Program-made: the position numbers and the translations under genes
In this document: positions 1-6,145 of the stretch, piece after piece
Position numbering within the stretch: the stretch's first letter is position 1
Layout: every line of letters begins with the position of its first letter
NCBI GenBank assembly: GCA_023231105.1
Contig: JALNWB010000109.1
Location: forward strand, 1-13,690
Source: Ignavibacteriaceae bacterium
GTDB lineage: Bacteria > Bacteroidota > Ignavibacteria > Ignavibacteriales > Ignavibacteriaceae
DNA: 13,690 nucleotides
Direction of reading: 5' to 3'
The notes under the pieces: model-generated
The model's input: only the letters and a program-made list of their open reading frames with translations
Told to the model about the DNA's origin: nothing
Database searches by the model: none

Positions 1-1
1 A

Positions 2-145
2 ACCGGTGTTGGCGCTATTAAAGGATTTTCTGCCGTCCGTTGGGGAGTTGCAAGAAACATTTTGTGGGCTTGGGTTTTAACAATTCCTCTCTCAGGTTTA
101 ATTTCCGCATTAATGTATTGGATTGCAGTTACGTTTTTGAAGTAG
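2..145 (+). CDS. pit: PiT-family inorganic phosphate transporter, C-terminal end (partial)
   Basis: The gene runs in from the left edge and only its last 47 codons are present, ending at TAG 143-145. The translation begins TGVGAIKGFSAVRW and ends in a hydrophobic helix, with final residues IAVTFLK. This matches the C-terminal end of PiT-family inner-membrane phosphate permeases: the tail of the second signature (the glycines after STTH), a short charged segment with W, then the last transmembrane helix. It can be aligned with the better preserved second copy immediately downstream (FSAVRW versus LSAVKW, and a shared VTFLK end), which supports the call. A phosphate transporter fits the Pho-type promoters found 6 kb downstream. 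The upstream portion and promoter are outside the window. Confidence 0.8.
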   Translation, partial: TGVGAIKGFSAVRWGVARNILWAWVLTIPLSGLISALMYWIAVTFLK

Positions 146-163
146 TAGATGGTCAAGAGAGCA

Positions 164-606
164 GTCATTGGTCAAACGATGCACAGAAGATGATGGGGAT
201 TATCTTTGTAGCTCTTGTTTCTTCCGGAGCCATGAGATCAACTGAAGAAATTCCACTTTGGGTTGTCTTATCGTGTCACTTGTCAATTGCGCTTGGTACA
301 ATGTCAGGCGGATGGAGAATAGTAAAAACGATGGGGCAAAAGATCACCAAACTTCGTCCTTTTGAAGGATTTTCCGCAGAAACAGCAGGAGCTTTAACTC
401 TTTTTGGAACAGCGATATTTGGTATTCCGGTAAGCACAACGCACACCATCACCGGTTCAATTATCGGTGCGGGAATAACAAAACGTTTATCAGCAGTTAA
501 ATGGAAAGTTACGGTTGATTTAGTTTGGTCTTGGATAATAACTATTCCCATCACAGCGCTATTTGCGGCGTTTATTTACTGGGTAACGGTAACGTTTTTA
601 AAGTAG
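164..606 (+). pseudogene. 5'-truncated second copy of a PiT phosphate transporter
   Basis: Homology to PiT permeases starts abruptly at SHWSNDAQK (about 164-190), the second-repeat signature normally read as SHGSNDAQK. It continues to the end through KLRPFEGFSAE, the signature FGIPVSTTHTITG and the closing helix ending VTVTFLK. The N-terminal half, which carries the first signature and half of the permeation pathway, is absent. The reading frame differs from that of the upstream copy, so this is neither a fusion nor read-through. The first in-frame ATG (190) lies inside the homologous region and has no convincing ribosome binding site. The 10-mer GTCATTGGTC occurs at the 5' junction (164-173) and again just after the stop (613-622), which suggests loss of the 5' half by recombination between short repeats. 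The two copies are clearly diverged, so they were separate paralogs. A translated half-transporter is possible but unlikely to work alone. Confidence 0.7.
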
Positions 607-628
607 TTAGTGGTCATTGGTCTTTTTT

Positions 629-653
629 TTTAGTTCAGATAGACGGAACTAAA
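629..653. other. Inverted repeat downstream of the pit remnant
   Basis: Arms TTTAGTTC (629-636) and GAACTAAA (646-653) can form an 8-bp stem with a 9-nt loop. The T-run on the plus strand lies before the hairpin, and the next T-run begins several bases after it. It is therefore not a canonical intrinsic terminator in either direction, although it lies between convergent genes where one would be expected. Confidence 0.3.
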
Positions 654-665
654 CCTCATTTTTTT

Positions 666-688
666 ACTCCGTAGGAGCGGTCTGTTTA
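666..688 (-). repeat. REP-like palindrome abutting the transposase 3' end
   Basis: CTCC-GTA-GGAG (667-677) followed by CGGTCTGTTTA is an inverted copy of the repeat unit that fills 1193-1757 (consensus AAACAGRTCGCTCCTACGGA). The TAA stop of the transposase (686-688 on the minus strand) lies inside the conserved AAACAGA flank, so the repeat physically touches the gene. Together with the array on the other side, the transposase is bracketed by inverted copies of one repeat family. Confidence 0.75.
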
Positions 689-1147
689 TTCAATCCATTC
701 AAACAAATATTTTTCATTATAATCGATCGCATATTTTGTTAGAAATTCAATGTATTCTTCTCTAAAACTTTTTTTCTTGTGATGCTCTTGTTGGTTTAAT
801 ATATAATGAACCACGTTATCAATATGACTTCGTGAATAAGAAAACGCTCCAAATCCCTCCTGCCAATTAAATTTTCCCTTCATCCATTTGTTATCATTAA
901 TAAATTTAGAGGAACCTGCTTTTATATCACGCACTAAATCGGAAATGGCAATTGATGGTTGTAGTCCAATAAAAACATGAGTATGGTCTTGCATGCAAAA
1001 GATTGCCAACATCTTTTGTCCCCGGTTTTGTACAATGCCCGTTATGTATTTATGAAGTTCTTCCCGATTGTCTTTTGGTATTAGATTTTGTTTTCCTTTA
1101 ACCGCAAAAACAATCTGGATATATATCTGCGAATATGTGTTTGGCAT
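686..1147 (-). CDS. REP-associated (IS200/IS605-like) Y1 tyrosine transposase, RAYT type
   Basis: This 153-aa protein is a single-domain Y1 HUH transposase, which nicks and joins single-stranded DNA at hairpins using one catalytic tyrosine. Visible features are an N-terminal strand (YSQIYIQIVFAVKGKQ, 5-20), the metal-binding H-x-H at DHTHVFI (H55, H57; the middle residue is Thr rather than the usual hydrophobic), and the conserved WQEGFGAFSYS segment (95-105). The catalytic helix reads VVHYILNQQ, with Y115 aligning with the nucleophile in the VVKQYIENQQ helix of IS608 TnpA. The length is normal and the frame intact. GGAAGGGAA just upstream of the ATG is a good ribosome binding site. There is no tnpB partner. 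Matching palindromic repeats on both sides favour a RAYT domesticated with its REP family over a free IS200 element. Confidence 0.85.
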   Translation of the reverse strand: MPNTYSQIYIQIVFAVKGKQNLIPKDNREELHKYITGIVQNRGQKMLAIFCMQDHTHVFIGLQPSIAISDLVRDIKAGSSKFINDNKWMKGKFNWQEGFGAFSYSRSHIDNVVHYILNQQEHHKKKSFREEYIEFLTKYAIDYNEKYLFEWIE

Positions 1148-1192
1148 AATTTCCCTTCCGTTTTAAATGAAACTATTTGATATATTTATTTG

Positions 1193-1757
1193 TACACAGG
1201 TCGCTCCTACGGAGCTCATTTCAACTCGTTTTTTTTTTCTACAAACGGGTCGCCCCGAAGGGGCTTGTCTTAATTGTTATTTGTTTTTCTACAAACGGGT
1301 CGCTCCTATGGGGCTCATTTCAGTTCGTTATTTGTGTTTCTACAAACAGGTCGCTCCTATGGAGCTCATTTCAGCTTGTTATTTTTTCTCTACAAACGGG
1401 TCGCCCCGATGGGGCTTGTCTTAATTGTTATTTGTGTTTCTACAAACAGATCGCTCCTACGGAGCTCATTTCAGCTTGTTATTTTTTTTCTACAAACGGG
1501 TCGCCCCGATGGGGCTTGAACTTAATTGTTATTTGTGTTTTTACAAACAGATCGCTCCTACGGAGCTCATTTTCAACTCGTTATTTTTTTTTCTACAAAC
1601 AGATCACTCCTACGGAGTTTAGTTGTTAACCAATATTTCTTTTCTACAATCAGTCCGCCCCGAAGGGCTATGCTTTTTTTTCTTAGCTCCGTAGGAGCTT
1701 TCTGTTTGTAGCATATTAGAGAACGCAATTATTTTAGCTCCATAGGAGCGATCTGTT
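1193..1757 (+). repeat. Array of about twelve ~50-bp REP-like palindromic repeats, two alternating types
   Basis: This 565-bp gene-free stretch consists of palindromes at a near-constant 49-52 bp pitch, starting at 1203, 1252, 1302, 1353, 1403, 1453, 1503, 1554, 1606 and 1657. Two further copies at 1685 and 1737 are inverted. Type A has the core GCTCC-TAY-GGAGC followed by TCATTTC; type B has GCCCC-GAW-GGGGC followed by TTGTCTT or TTGAACTT. Both are preceded by TACAAACRGRTC and separated by T-rich DNA. A and B mostly alternate, giving a ~100-bp higher-order period. The unit at 1302 is a hybrid (GCTCC-TAT-GGGGC). Changes in one arm are matched in the other: the unit at 1606 has ACTCC with GGAGT. 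This is what an expanding REP/BIME cluster next to its RAYT transposase would look like. Short open frames through the array are artefacts of the repeat. Confidence 0.85.
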
Positions 1758-1765
1758 TTTTTTTA

Positions 1766-2353
1766 TTAAAAATAAAATGATAAAGTTAGTTTAGCATTAA
1801 CAAAAGACCATTTTACCTGATACGATTTCACTGGATTATCATTCTCATCCCATACATCGTCTTGAAAATAATTAGCAACAATAGTCTGACTCCCGCCGAT
1901 AGATAGATGTTTTGAAATAAAGTATTCCGTTCCAAAACCGGTCTCAATAGTATATCCTATATTATTCGTTTTTCGATATAATATGAGGTCCAGTTCATAA
2001 TTAATTAATCTCGGTCTTTTGTAAGTGTAGATATTGACACCTCCCGCAATTACAGCATAGAACGAAATATTATCTATATTAAAAACTGTATATTCCATTC
2101 CAATTGTGCCATTGAATATGTTTTTATCTTCACTGGAAGGTCCGGCAGAGGATTCGATACTTAACCCATCCCATGTATAATATCCTTTTAGGAAAAATGC
2201 CATAGAGGTCGAGGGTCTATATTTAAAACCAATATTATTGGAAATGAAATTTTTATAATCCAGTGTGAACCCATACTTACATAATGTTGAATCTTTCTCT
2301 TCTGCATGTATCGGGAGATGAAAAAGTAGTAGTACAATGAGAAATGTTTTCAT
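1766..2353 (-). CDS. Small exported outer-membrane beta-barrel-like protein (paralog 1)
   Basis: I do not recognise a named family. The 195-aa product has a clear signal peptide (MKTFLIVLLLFHLPIHA, then EEKD). The mature part is rich in alternating hydrophobic/polar strands with many aromatic residues. It ends in AKLTLSFYF, with a C-terminal Phe typical of the BAM-recognised last strand of outer-membrane barrels. The size suggests an eight-stranded barrel. The next gene upstream is a paralog with the same layout: signal peptide, EKDS.LC.YGF, IGFKYR, GGV.I..Y, and a C-terminal LTLSFYF. The 54-bp gap and AAGGAAT ahead of the ATG fit co-transcription as the second gene. A structural or adhesion role is possible; no enzymatic motif is visible. 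Confidence 0.7.
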   Translation of the reverse strand: MKTFLIVLLLFHLPIHAEEKDSTLCKYGFTLDYKNFISNNIGFKYRPSTSMAFFLKGYYTWDGLSIESSAGPSSEDKNIFNGTIGMEYTVFNIDNISFYAVIAGGVNIYTYKRPRLINYELDLILYRKTNNIGYTIETGFGTEYFISKHLSIGGSQTIVANYFQDDVWDENDNPVKSYQVKWSFVNAKLTLSFYF

Positions 2354-2407
2354 ATTGGATTCCTTATTTTATAAAATGTTAAGTTCTCTTAATTAGTTGG
2401 TAATTTT

Positions 2408-2992
2408 CTAAAAATAAAATGATAAGGTTAAGGAAGTTTTTCCAACCTCTATTCGAGAATAGGTGCCTGGTTCAGGATTCATAGTGAGCGCATAGTTAGC
2501 TTTAGAAAGGTTGAAAGAAATTAATTGGTTGCATCCAACTGATATATGATGAGAAAAGAAATATTCTATAGTTAAACCTGAATTTAGTGTATAACTAATT
2601 TGTTGTTCATCAAAATTTCCTAAATAATAGTAATACTTTCCGATGAAATATGCATCCGTGTAGTCGTGAATAGTTACACCGCCGGAAAGTAGTAAAGAAA
2701 TTGAAAGGTTATCGACCGTATGAACGGTATATTCAACGCCAAGACTTCCTCCATAGGTTCTTATGTCAATTGTTCCTTGTCCTTCGGTCATGGGAATCGG
2801 TTTTTGGGCCTCAAACTTTCCTTTAAAGAAATAAGTCATAGTTTCTGATTGTCTATATTTAAACCCAATTTGATTAATCATCTCATCTTGGTAATCCATT
2901 ACAAAACCGTAATGGCACAAAGAAGAATCTTTCTCCTGTGCAGGAACAGAATGACTAAAGATTATTATCAGAACAATTAAAAATATTTTCAT
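2408..2992 (-). CDS. Small exported outer-membrane beta-barrel-like protein (paralog 2)
   Basis: This 194-aa protein is a paralog of the gene just downstream and is probably the first gene of the pair. It has a signal peptide (MKIFLIVLIIIFSHSVPAQ, then EKDSSLC), predicted amphipathic strands, a glycine-rich GGSLGVEYTVHTVDNLSIS segment, and a C-terminal TSLTLSFYF ending in Phe. The two proteins share the EKDS-LC-YGF N-terminus, the IGFKYR motif and the same length, but have diverged in the middle, where the surface loops of a barrel would lie. No strong ribosome binding site is visible beyond GAAGCG about 7 bases upstream. Function is unknown. Confidence 0.7.
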   Translation of the reverse strand: MKIFLIVLIIIFSHSVPAQEKDSSLCHYGFVMDYQDEMINQIGFKYRQSETMTYFFKGKFEAQKPIPMTEGQGTIDIRTYGGSLGVEYTVHTVDNLSISLLLSGGVTIHDYTDAYFIGKYYYYLGNFDEQQISYTLNSGLTIEYFFSHHISVGCNQLISFNLSKANYALTMNPEPGTYSRIEVGKTSLTLSFYF

Positions 2993-3048
2993 AAACGCTT
3001 CAATATTTTGTTATGCTTAGTAAGTTCTATAGGTTGCAAATCCCACAA

Positions 3049-3936
3049 TCAATACTCAAACTCAGCAGGTCTTTTCATATTTTCTTTTCCGATACTCTCG
3101 ATCAATTCGCGGTAAGTGATCAGTTTGATTTTATTTTTTTTAACTTCAGCTAAAAATTCCGGAGAAAGAAGAGCGGATAATTCAGCCTGCCGATGGAGGC
3201 TCATCTTTGGAGGACCAAAAGGATTCATATCGATCATCGCCCGAAGTTCGTCATTATCTACTCCGCAATGGCAAACCATCAGATTAACTTTTCCTTTCTC
3301 CAATTTATTTTGAAGAATATTAATGAGGCTGTCTTTCTTCGATTCTATAGGAGCGGGATACATATTGTCCGTATAAAATTCTCCGAAGTAGCGGGAAATT
3401 CCAAGATGATTTTCTTTTGCTAAGGTTTCAACAATATCGCGGTACTCAGGTTTATCCATTGCAGTTCCCATGTGATAATCGATGTAATCAATCTTTAAAC
3501 CGCTGTTCATTGCACGTGCAACTTGCGCACGTAATTCTTTTTCTACTTCATCAAGTTTCGGGTTATGTTCGTGAAATGTTTTCCGTGAAGGGAAAAAATA
3601 ACCGGCTTCATCGGTTAATGATGAGACCTCTTTCCCGAGAACCGGTCCCCACCGGTAGTTCTTCCATTCGGCATTTAAGGTTAAGTGAATACCGACAGAG
3701 ACCTGCGGATTGGCTTTAAGTATCTCAACTGCTTGCTGATACCAGGGACAAACAAACATGACTGATGTTGAAAAAGGTATTCCGCTTCCGGTCATTTTTT
3801 CTAATGCTAAGTTGGTAGAATTAGACATTCCGGAATCATCACAGCGGATTAGTAATGTTACTTCTTCATTCTTTTGCTGTGCCGAAAGAGGAGTTAATAA
3901 AAGTAAGACTAAAACAAATATCTTAAGATGATTCAT
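3049..3936 (-). CDS. Exported YdjC/ChbG-family carbohydrate deacetylase-like protein
   Basis: This 295-aa protein belongs to the YdjC/ChbG/HpnK fold, metal-dependent deacetylases acting on acetylated oligosaccharides. Metal and catalytic motifs are visible: RCDDSGMS (D33, D34), GIHLTL (H84), DYIDYHMG (H155) and MVCHCG (H223). An N-terminal signal peptide (MNHLKIFVLVLLLLTPLSAQ) indicates export, unlike cytoplasmic ChbG. I chose the ATG at 3936 because it starts the signal peptide and has AAAAGGT eight bases upstream. The frame stays open to 4062, but that 42-residue extension is encoded by an inserted MITE and is not part of the protein. The insertion lies only 34 bp from the start codon, so this gene's promoter may have been displaced or replaced. 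The substrate is unknown; peptidoglycan or polysaccharide fragments are plausible. Confidence 0.8.
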   Translation of the reverse strand: MNHLKIFVLVLLLLTPLSAQQKNEEVTLLIRCDDSGMSNSTNLALEKMTGSGIPFSTSVMFVCPWYQQAVEILKANPQVSVGIHLTLNAEWKNYRWGPVLGKEVSSLTDEAGYFFPSRKTFHEHNPKLDEVEKELRAQVARAMNSGLKIDYIDYHMGTAMDKPEYRDIVETLAKENHLGISRYFGEFYTDNMYPAPIESKKDSLINILQNKLEKGKVNLMVCHCGVDNDELRAMIDMNPFGPPKMSLHRQAELSALLSPEFLAEVKKNKIKLITYRELIESIGKENMKRPAEFEY

Positions 3937-3970
3937 CCTTGTTACCTTTTCAATTATTTCTTTTGAATAA

Positions 3971-4103
3971 CTGAAGTTACGCATGAGTTGAATATTATGA
4001 ATTTTCCTTTGCGAAACTTGGTGACTTAGTGGCTCAATTTCTTTTTTTTCTCTTGCCACCAAGTCACAAAGACACTAAGAAATCACAATCTGCGTAACTT
4101 CAG
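3971..4103. mobile_element. 133-bp MITE with 13-bp TIRs and 7-bp target duplication
   Basis: The ends are perfect inverted repeats, CTGAAGTTACGCA at 3971-3983 and its complement at 4091-4103. They are flanked on both sides by the direct repeat TGAATAA (3964-3970 and 4104-4110), which is the signature of transposition. Internally, 4017-4033 and 4055-4071 form a 17-bp imperfect stem (15 pairs) based on CTTGGTGACTTAGTGGC. No coding capacity is present, so movement would need a transposase elsewhere. The right target duplication reaches to 2 bp before the methyltransferase stop codon complement (4112-4114), and the left end lies 34 bp from the deacetylase start. Removing the element and one TGAATAA restores a compact 42-bp spacer between the two minus-strand genes. 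Confidence 0.85.
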
Positions 4104-4111
4104 TGAATAAC

Positions 4112-5698
4112 TTAAATCCCCAACTCTATTTGTTTGCTTTTCTTCCCTTTGAATTGCGCCGCTTTAAATGTGATGTTCGTTTGAGGAAGCTTTGGGAATT
4201 TGTTGCTAAAGAAATCCTTTAAAGTAAGGATTTGAATTTTTGGATATTGGAATCCCGGGAACTCTACAAAGCCTTGCTGGGCTGTGGTATCTAACATTGG
4301 TTTGGTAGCTTGCTCAATTGATAAGAACACGCCGAGTTCGCATTTGTGTTTTGAGAGAACACCGATTAACGCATCAATATCTTTTGATTGCACTTTGCCC
4401 CCTTTAACTTGAAATGCAACACGTATAGACTGAGTGTCCGAAACAAGATATTGTCCGATGCCGTCTATTCCTTTGTCTGCCCCTTTTGAACCGAACGTTG
4501 TTGAGAAAACTTCAAACTCTGTTAGCCACCAATCCTGGAAGGCGTTCGGGTTTTGCTTCCACAATTCTATTGCGCTTACTTCATCCGTAGGAGTGCCGCG
4601 CACTTCAAAACTGCTTAGATGCTTGCCGTAGGTGTCGTTCAATCTTCTTTTAATTAACGAAATGGCAATTGGAGAAATATCAATCCCTATCCAGTTGCGG
4701 TGTAAACTTTCCGCCGCATCAACGGTTGTGCCGCAACCGCAGAAACCGTCGAGCACCGTGTCTCCTTCGTTACTGCTTGCCTGTATAATTCTTTCTAATA
4801 ATACTTTTGGTTTTTGAGTTGGATAACCAAGATATTCACCACCTAAAACTTGTTTCATATCAGTCCAAACATCCGGAATTTTTTCACCTTCGCTGATATC
4901 TAAATATCTTTTTAATCTAGGCATACCATTTTTAGTGTAAATAATTCTGTTTTGAGTTTCTAATTCTGCCATTTTCTCTTTAGCATAAACCCAACATCTT
5001 GTATCTGGCGGTGAAATTCCCTTCCAGACATAAATTTGACCTTTTGAAGCTCGTTGAATTGGAGCCGTTAAATCACTTTGAGTATATCTTCTGCCAGTTT
5101 CTTCTTCTATGTGATTATAATTATTCGTGACATATTCTGGATTTAGAGGTCGATAAACTTGATTCCAAATATCTTCACCAAGGTTCTTTGCGTATCTAAA
5201 TATTATATCGTGTACTGCTCCAAATTTTCTTTGAACATTTCCTTTTGCATTAATGCGTTGCCAAATAATTTCATTTGCATAATTCTTTGACCCAAAAACA
5301 ATATCACAAACCGTTTTCAAATAATGACTCATCGTCGGATCGCAGTGTAGATAAAAACTTCCGGTTGGTTTAAGAACTCTGTGGAGTTCAACCAAGCGGA
5401 GACTCATCATAACAAGATAGGGGAAAGCGTGCGGCGCAACTTTTTGATAAGTGAGGAGAAGATAAAAAAGGTTTTCCGTTTTCATCGTGTGGAGTTCTTG
5501 CAGAGAATCTTGTATGCTCTTCAAAGACCATGTATCTTCAAACGCAATACGCTGTGTTTGTATTTCCTTATCGTCAAAGAAAATATTGTAATCGCGCTTG
5601 CTGTTAAACGGAGGATCAATATAGATCAGATCAACCGATTCATCTTTAATATTATCCCGAAGGACGTTTAAGCAATCACCCAAATAAATGTAGTTCAT
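4112..5698 (-). CDS. Beta-class DNA methyltransferase fused to a C-terminal Mrr-like nuclease domain
   Basis: This 528-aa protein has two parts. Residues 1-365 are an N4-cytosine/N6-adenine methyltransferase in beta-class order: catalytic motif IV DPPF (28-31) first, a middle region with the likely target-recognition segment (about 145-285), YPTQKP (292-297), then the AdoMet-binding motif I DGFCGCGTT (317-325). Residues about 375-495 look like a PD-(D/E)XK domain of the Mrr/restriction-endonuclease type. GADKGIDG contains D412 and is followed by strand AFQVKGG with Q430-x-K432, the D...QxK arrangement. Both active sites appear intact. The gene stands alone, with no specificity or separate restriction gene nearby. 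AGGAAG lies ahead of the ATG. It could be a single-chain restriction-modification enzyme, or a methyltransferase whose nuclease domain cuts only under certain conditions. The target sequence cannot be read from here. Confidence 0.82.
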   Translation of the reverse strand: MNYIYLGDCLNVLRDNIKDESVDLIYIDPPFNSKRDYNIFFDDKEIQTQRIAFEDTWSLKSIQDSLQELHTMKTENLFYLLLTYQKVAPHAFPYLVMMSLRLVELHRVLKPTGSFYLHCDPTMSHYLKTVCDIVFGSKNYANEIIWQRINAKGNVQRKFGAVHDIIFRYAKNLGEDIWNQVYRPLNPEYVTNNYNHIEEETGRRYTQSDLTAPIQRASKGQIYVWKGISPPDTRCWVYAKEKMAELETQNRIIYTKNGMPRLKRYLDISEGEKIPDVWTDMKQVLGGEYLGYPTQKPKVLLERIIQASSNEGDTVLDGFCGCGTTVDAAESLHRNWIGIDISPIAISLIKRRLNDTYGKHLSSFEVRGTPTDEVSAIELWKQNPNAFQDWWLTEFEVFSTTFGSKGADKGIDGIGQYLVSDTQSIRVAFQVKGGKVQSKDIDALIGVLSKHKCELGVFLSIEQATKPMLDTTAQQGFVEFPGFQYPKIQILTLKDFFSNKFPKLPQTNITFKAAQFKGKKSKQIELGI

Positions 5699-5797
5699 AG
5701 TGTGTAACTTCCTATAAATAATTCTATGGTAAATCTACACAAATAATATTTTTTAGAAAACTGGATTTAACCCTTTTCATACTCGCAATTAACCACT

Positions 5798-5820
5798 CCC
5801 TCTCCTTGTTAAGGAGAGGG
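5798..5820. repeat. Perfect hairpin repeat in the methyltransferase/glycosyltransferase gap
   Basis: CCCTCTCCTT (5798-5807), loop GTT and AAGGAGAGGG (5811-5820) form a 10-bp perfect stem, followed by ATGAAGGGTGAGG. It resembles short dispersed intergenic repeats seen in many bacterial genomes. No T-run follows, so it is unlikely to be a terminator. Confidence 0.6.
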
Positions 5821-5878
5821 ATGAAGGGTGAGGTTATAACTTCCCAATCTGGCAGAGCCAGAACCAAAAATAAATAAT

Positions 5879-5950
5879 GAATAACGAACAAGGAATGTAG
5901 AATATCGAATTATAAAAACTTCATGACTTGATATTCCGTGTTCGATATTC
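5879..5950. repeat. Imperfect inverted repeat of the GAATATCGAA type
   Basis: The arm at 5879-5898 (GAATAACGAACAAGGAATGT) pairs with 5931-5950 at 17 of 20 positions across a 32-bp loop. It lies in a 400-bp gene-free gap filled with repeat-like DNA: the hairpin at 5798, this element, a 12-bp palindrome CCGCCGCGGCGG at 5993-6004 that stands out in AT-rich surroundings, and a run of ACCACTGAC/ACCACTGACCATC motifs (6024-6050). The last resemble the GGTCATTGGTC motifs beside the pit remnant. These look like dispersed intergenic repeats with no coding content. Confidence 0.5.
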
Positions 5951-6055
5951 GATATTCATATTCATGAAAATATTCTTGCCATTTTACGCAGCCCGCCGCG
6001 GCGGATTTACTAACTATCTAATAACCACTGACGATTGACCACTGACCATCAACTT

Positions 6056-6111
6056 TTAACAATTCCATAACACTTCCTTAACACTACGTTAACAGTGTGG
6101 TAGTAAGTTTA
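6056..6111 (+). promoter_or_regulatory. Pho-box-like promoter of the glycosyltransferase-phosphoesterase operon
   Basis: Four hexamers TTAACA, ATAACA, TTAACA and TTAACA start at 6056, 6067, 6078 and 6089, exactly 11 bp apart. They are followed by 9 bp and TAAGTTTA (6104-6111), close to the Bacteroidota -7 element TAnnTTTG. Eleven-bp direct repeats of TTAACA-like hexamers are the hallmark of PhoB/PhoP-family binding sites. The same layout occurs at 8530 and 10617. Transcription should start near 6116. Binding by a Pho regulator is inferred. Confidence 0.72.
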
Positions 6112-6130
6112 CTTGCGAAAAGAAATTTAT

Positions 6131-6145
6131 AAGGAATGTTGTATC
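6131..6145 (+). promoter_or_regulatory. Ribosome binding site pointing to a non-standard ATC start codon
   Basis: AAGGA (6131-6135) is the only good Shine-Dalgarno match ahead of the glycosyltransferase. Seven bases later comes ATC (6143-6145), directly before KIAYFNASF, where related proteins begin with MKIAYF-like sequence. The ATG at 6136 is out of frame. The only standard in-frame start, TTG 6113, would lie at or upstream of the predicted transcription start. Confidence 0.5.

Noticed and set aside
40..163. Upstream extension of the second pit frame to TTG 40
   Set aside because: This stretch is the first pit gene read in another frame; homology to PiT begins only near 164.
629..653. Intrinsic terminator between pit remnant and transposase
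   Set aside because: The stem is AT-rich and the T-run is on the wrong side for the plus strand; on the minus strand the hairpin is followed by A residues, so it was listed only as an inverted repeat.
1193..1680. Regular ~50-bp repeats resembling a CRISPR array
   Set aside because: The material between palindromes is itself repeated and T-rich rather than unique spacers, the repeat cores vary and alternate in type, two units are inverted, and no cas gene is near.
1167..1711. Several overlapping plus-strand open frames of 61-150 codons in the repeat array
   Set aside because: They translate the ~50-bp repeat in different frames into the same periodic peptides (SLLRSSF, KRVAPKG types) without ribosome binding sites or homology to known proteins.
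3937..4062. 42-residue N-terminal extension of the deacetylase
   Set aside because: The extra codons are MITE sequence, and a signal peptide with a ribosome binding site starts at 3936.
5798..5820. Strong hairpin as a terminator or riboswitch element
   Set aside because: It lacks a following T-run, is not close to a gene start, and resembles common dispersed intergenic repeats.
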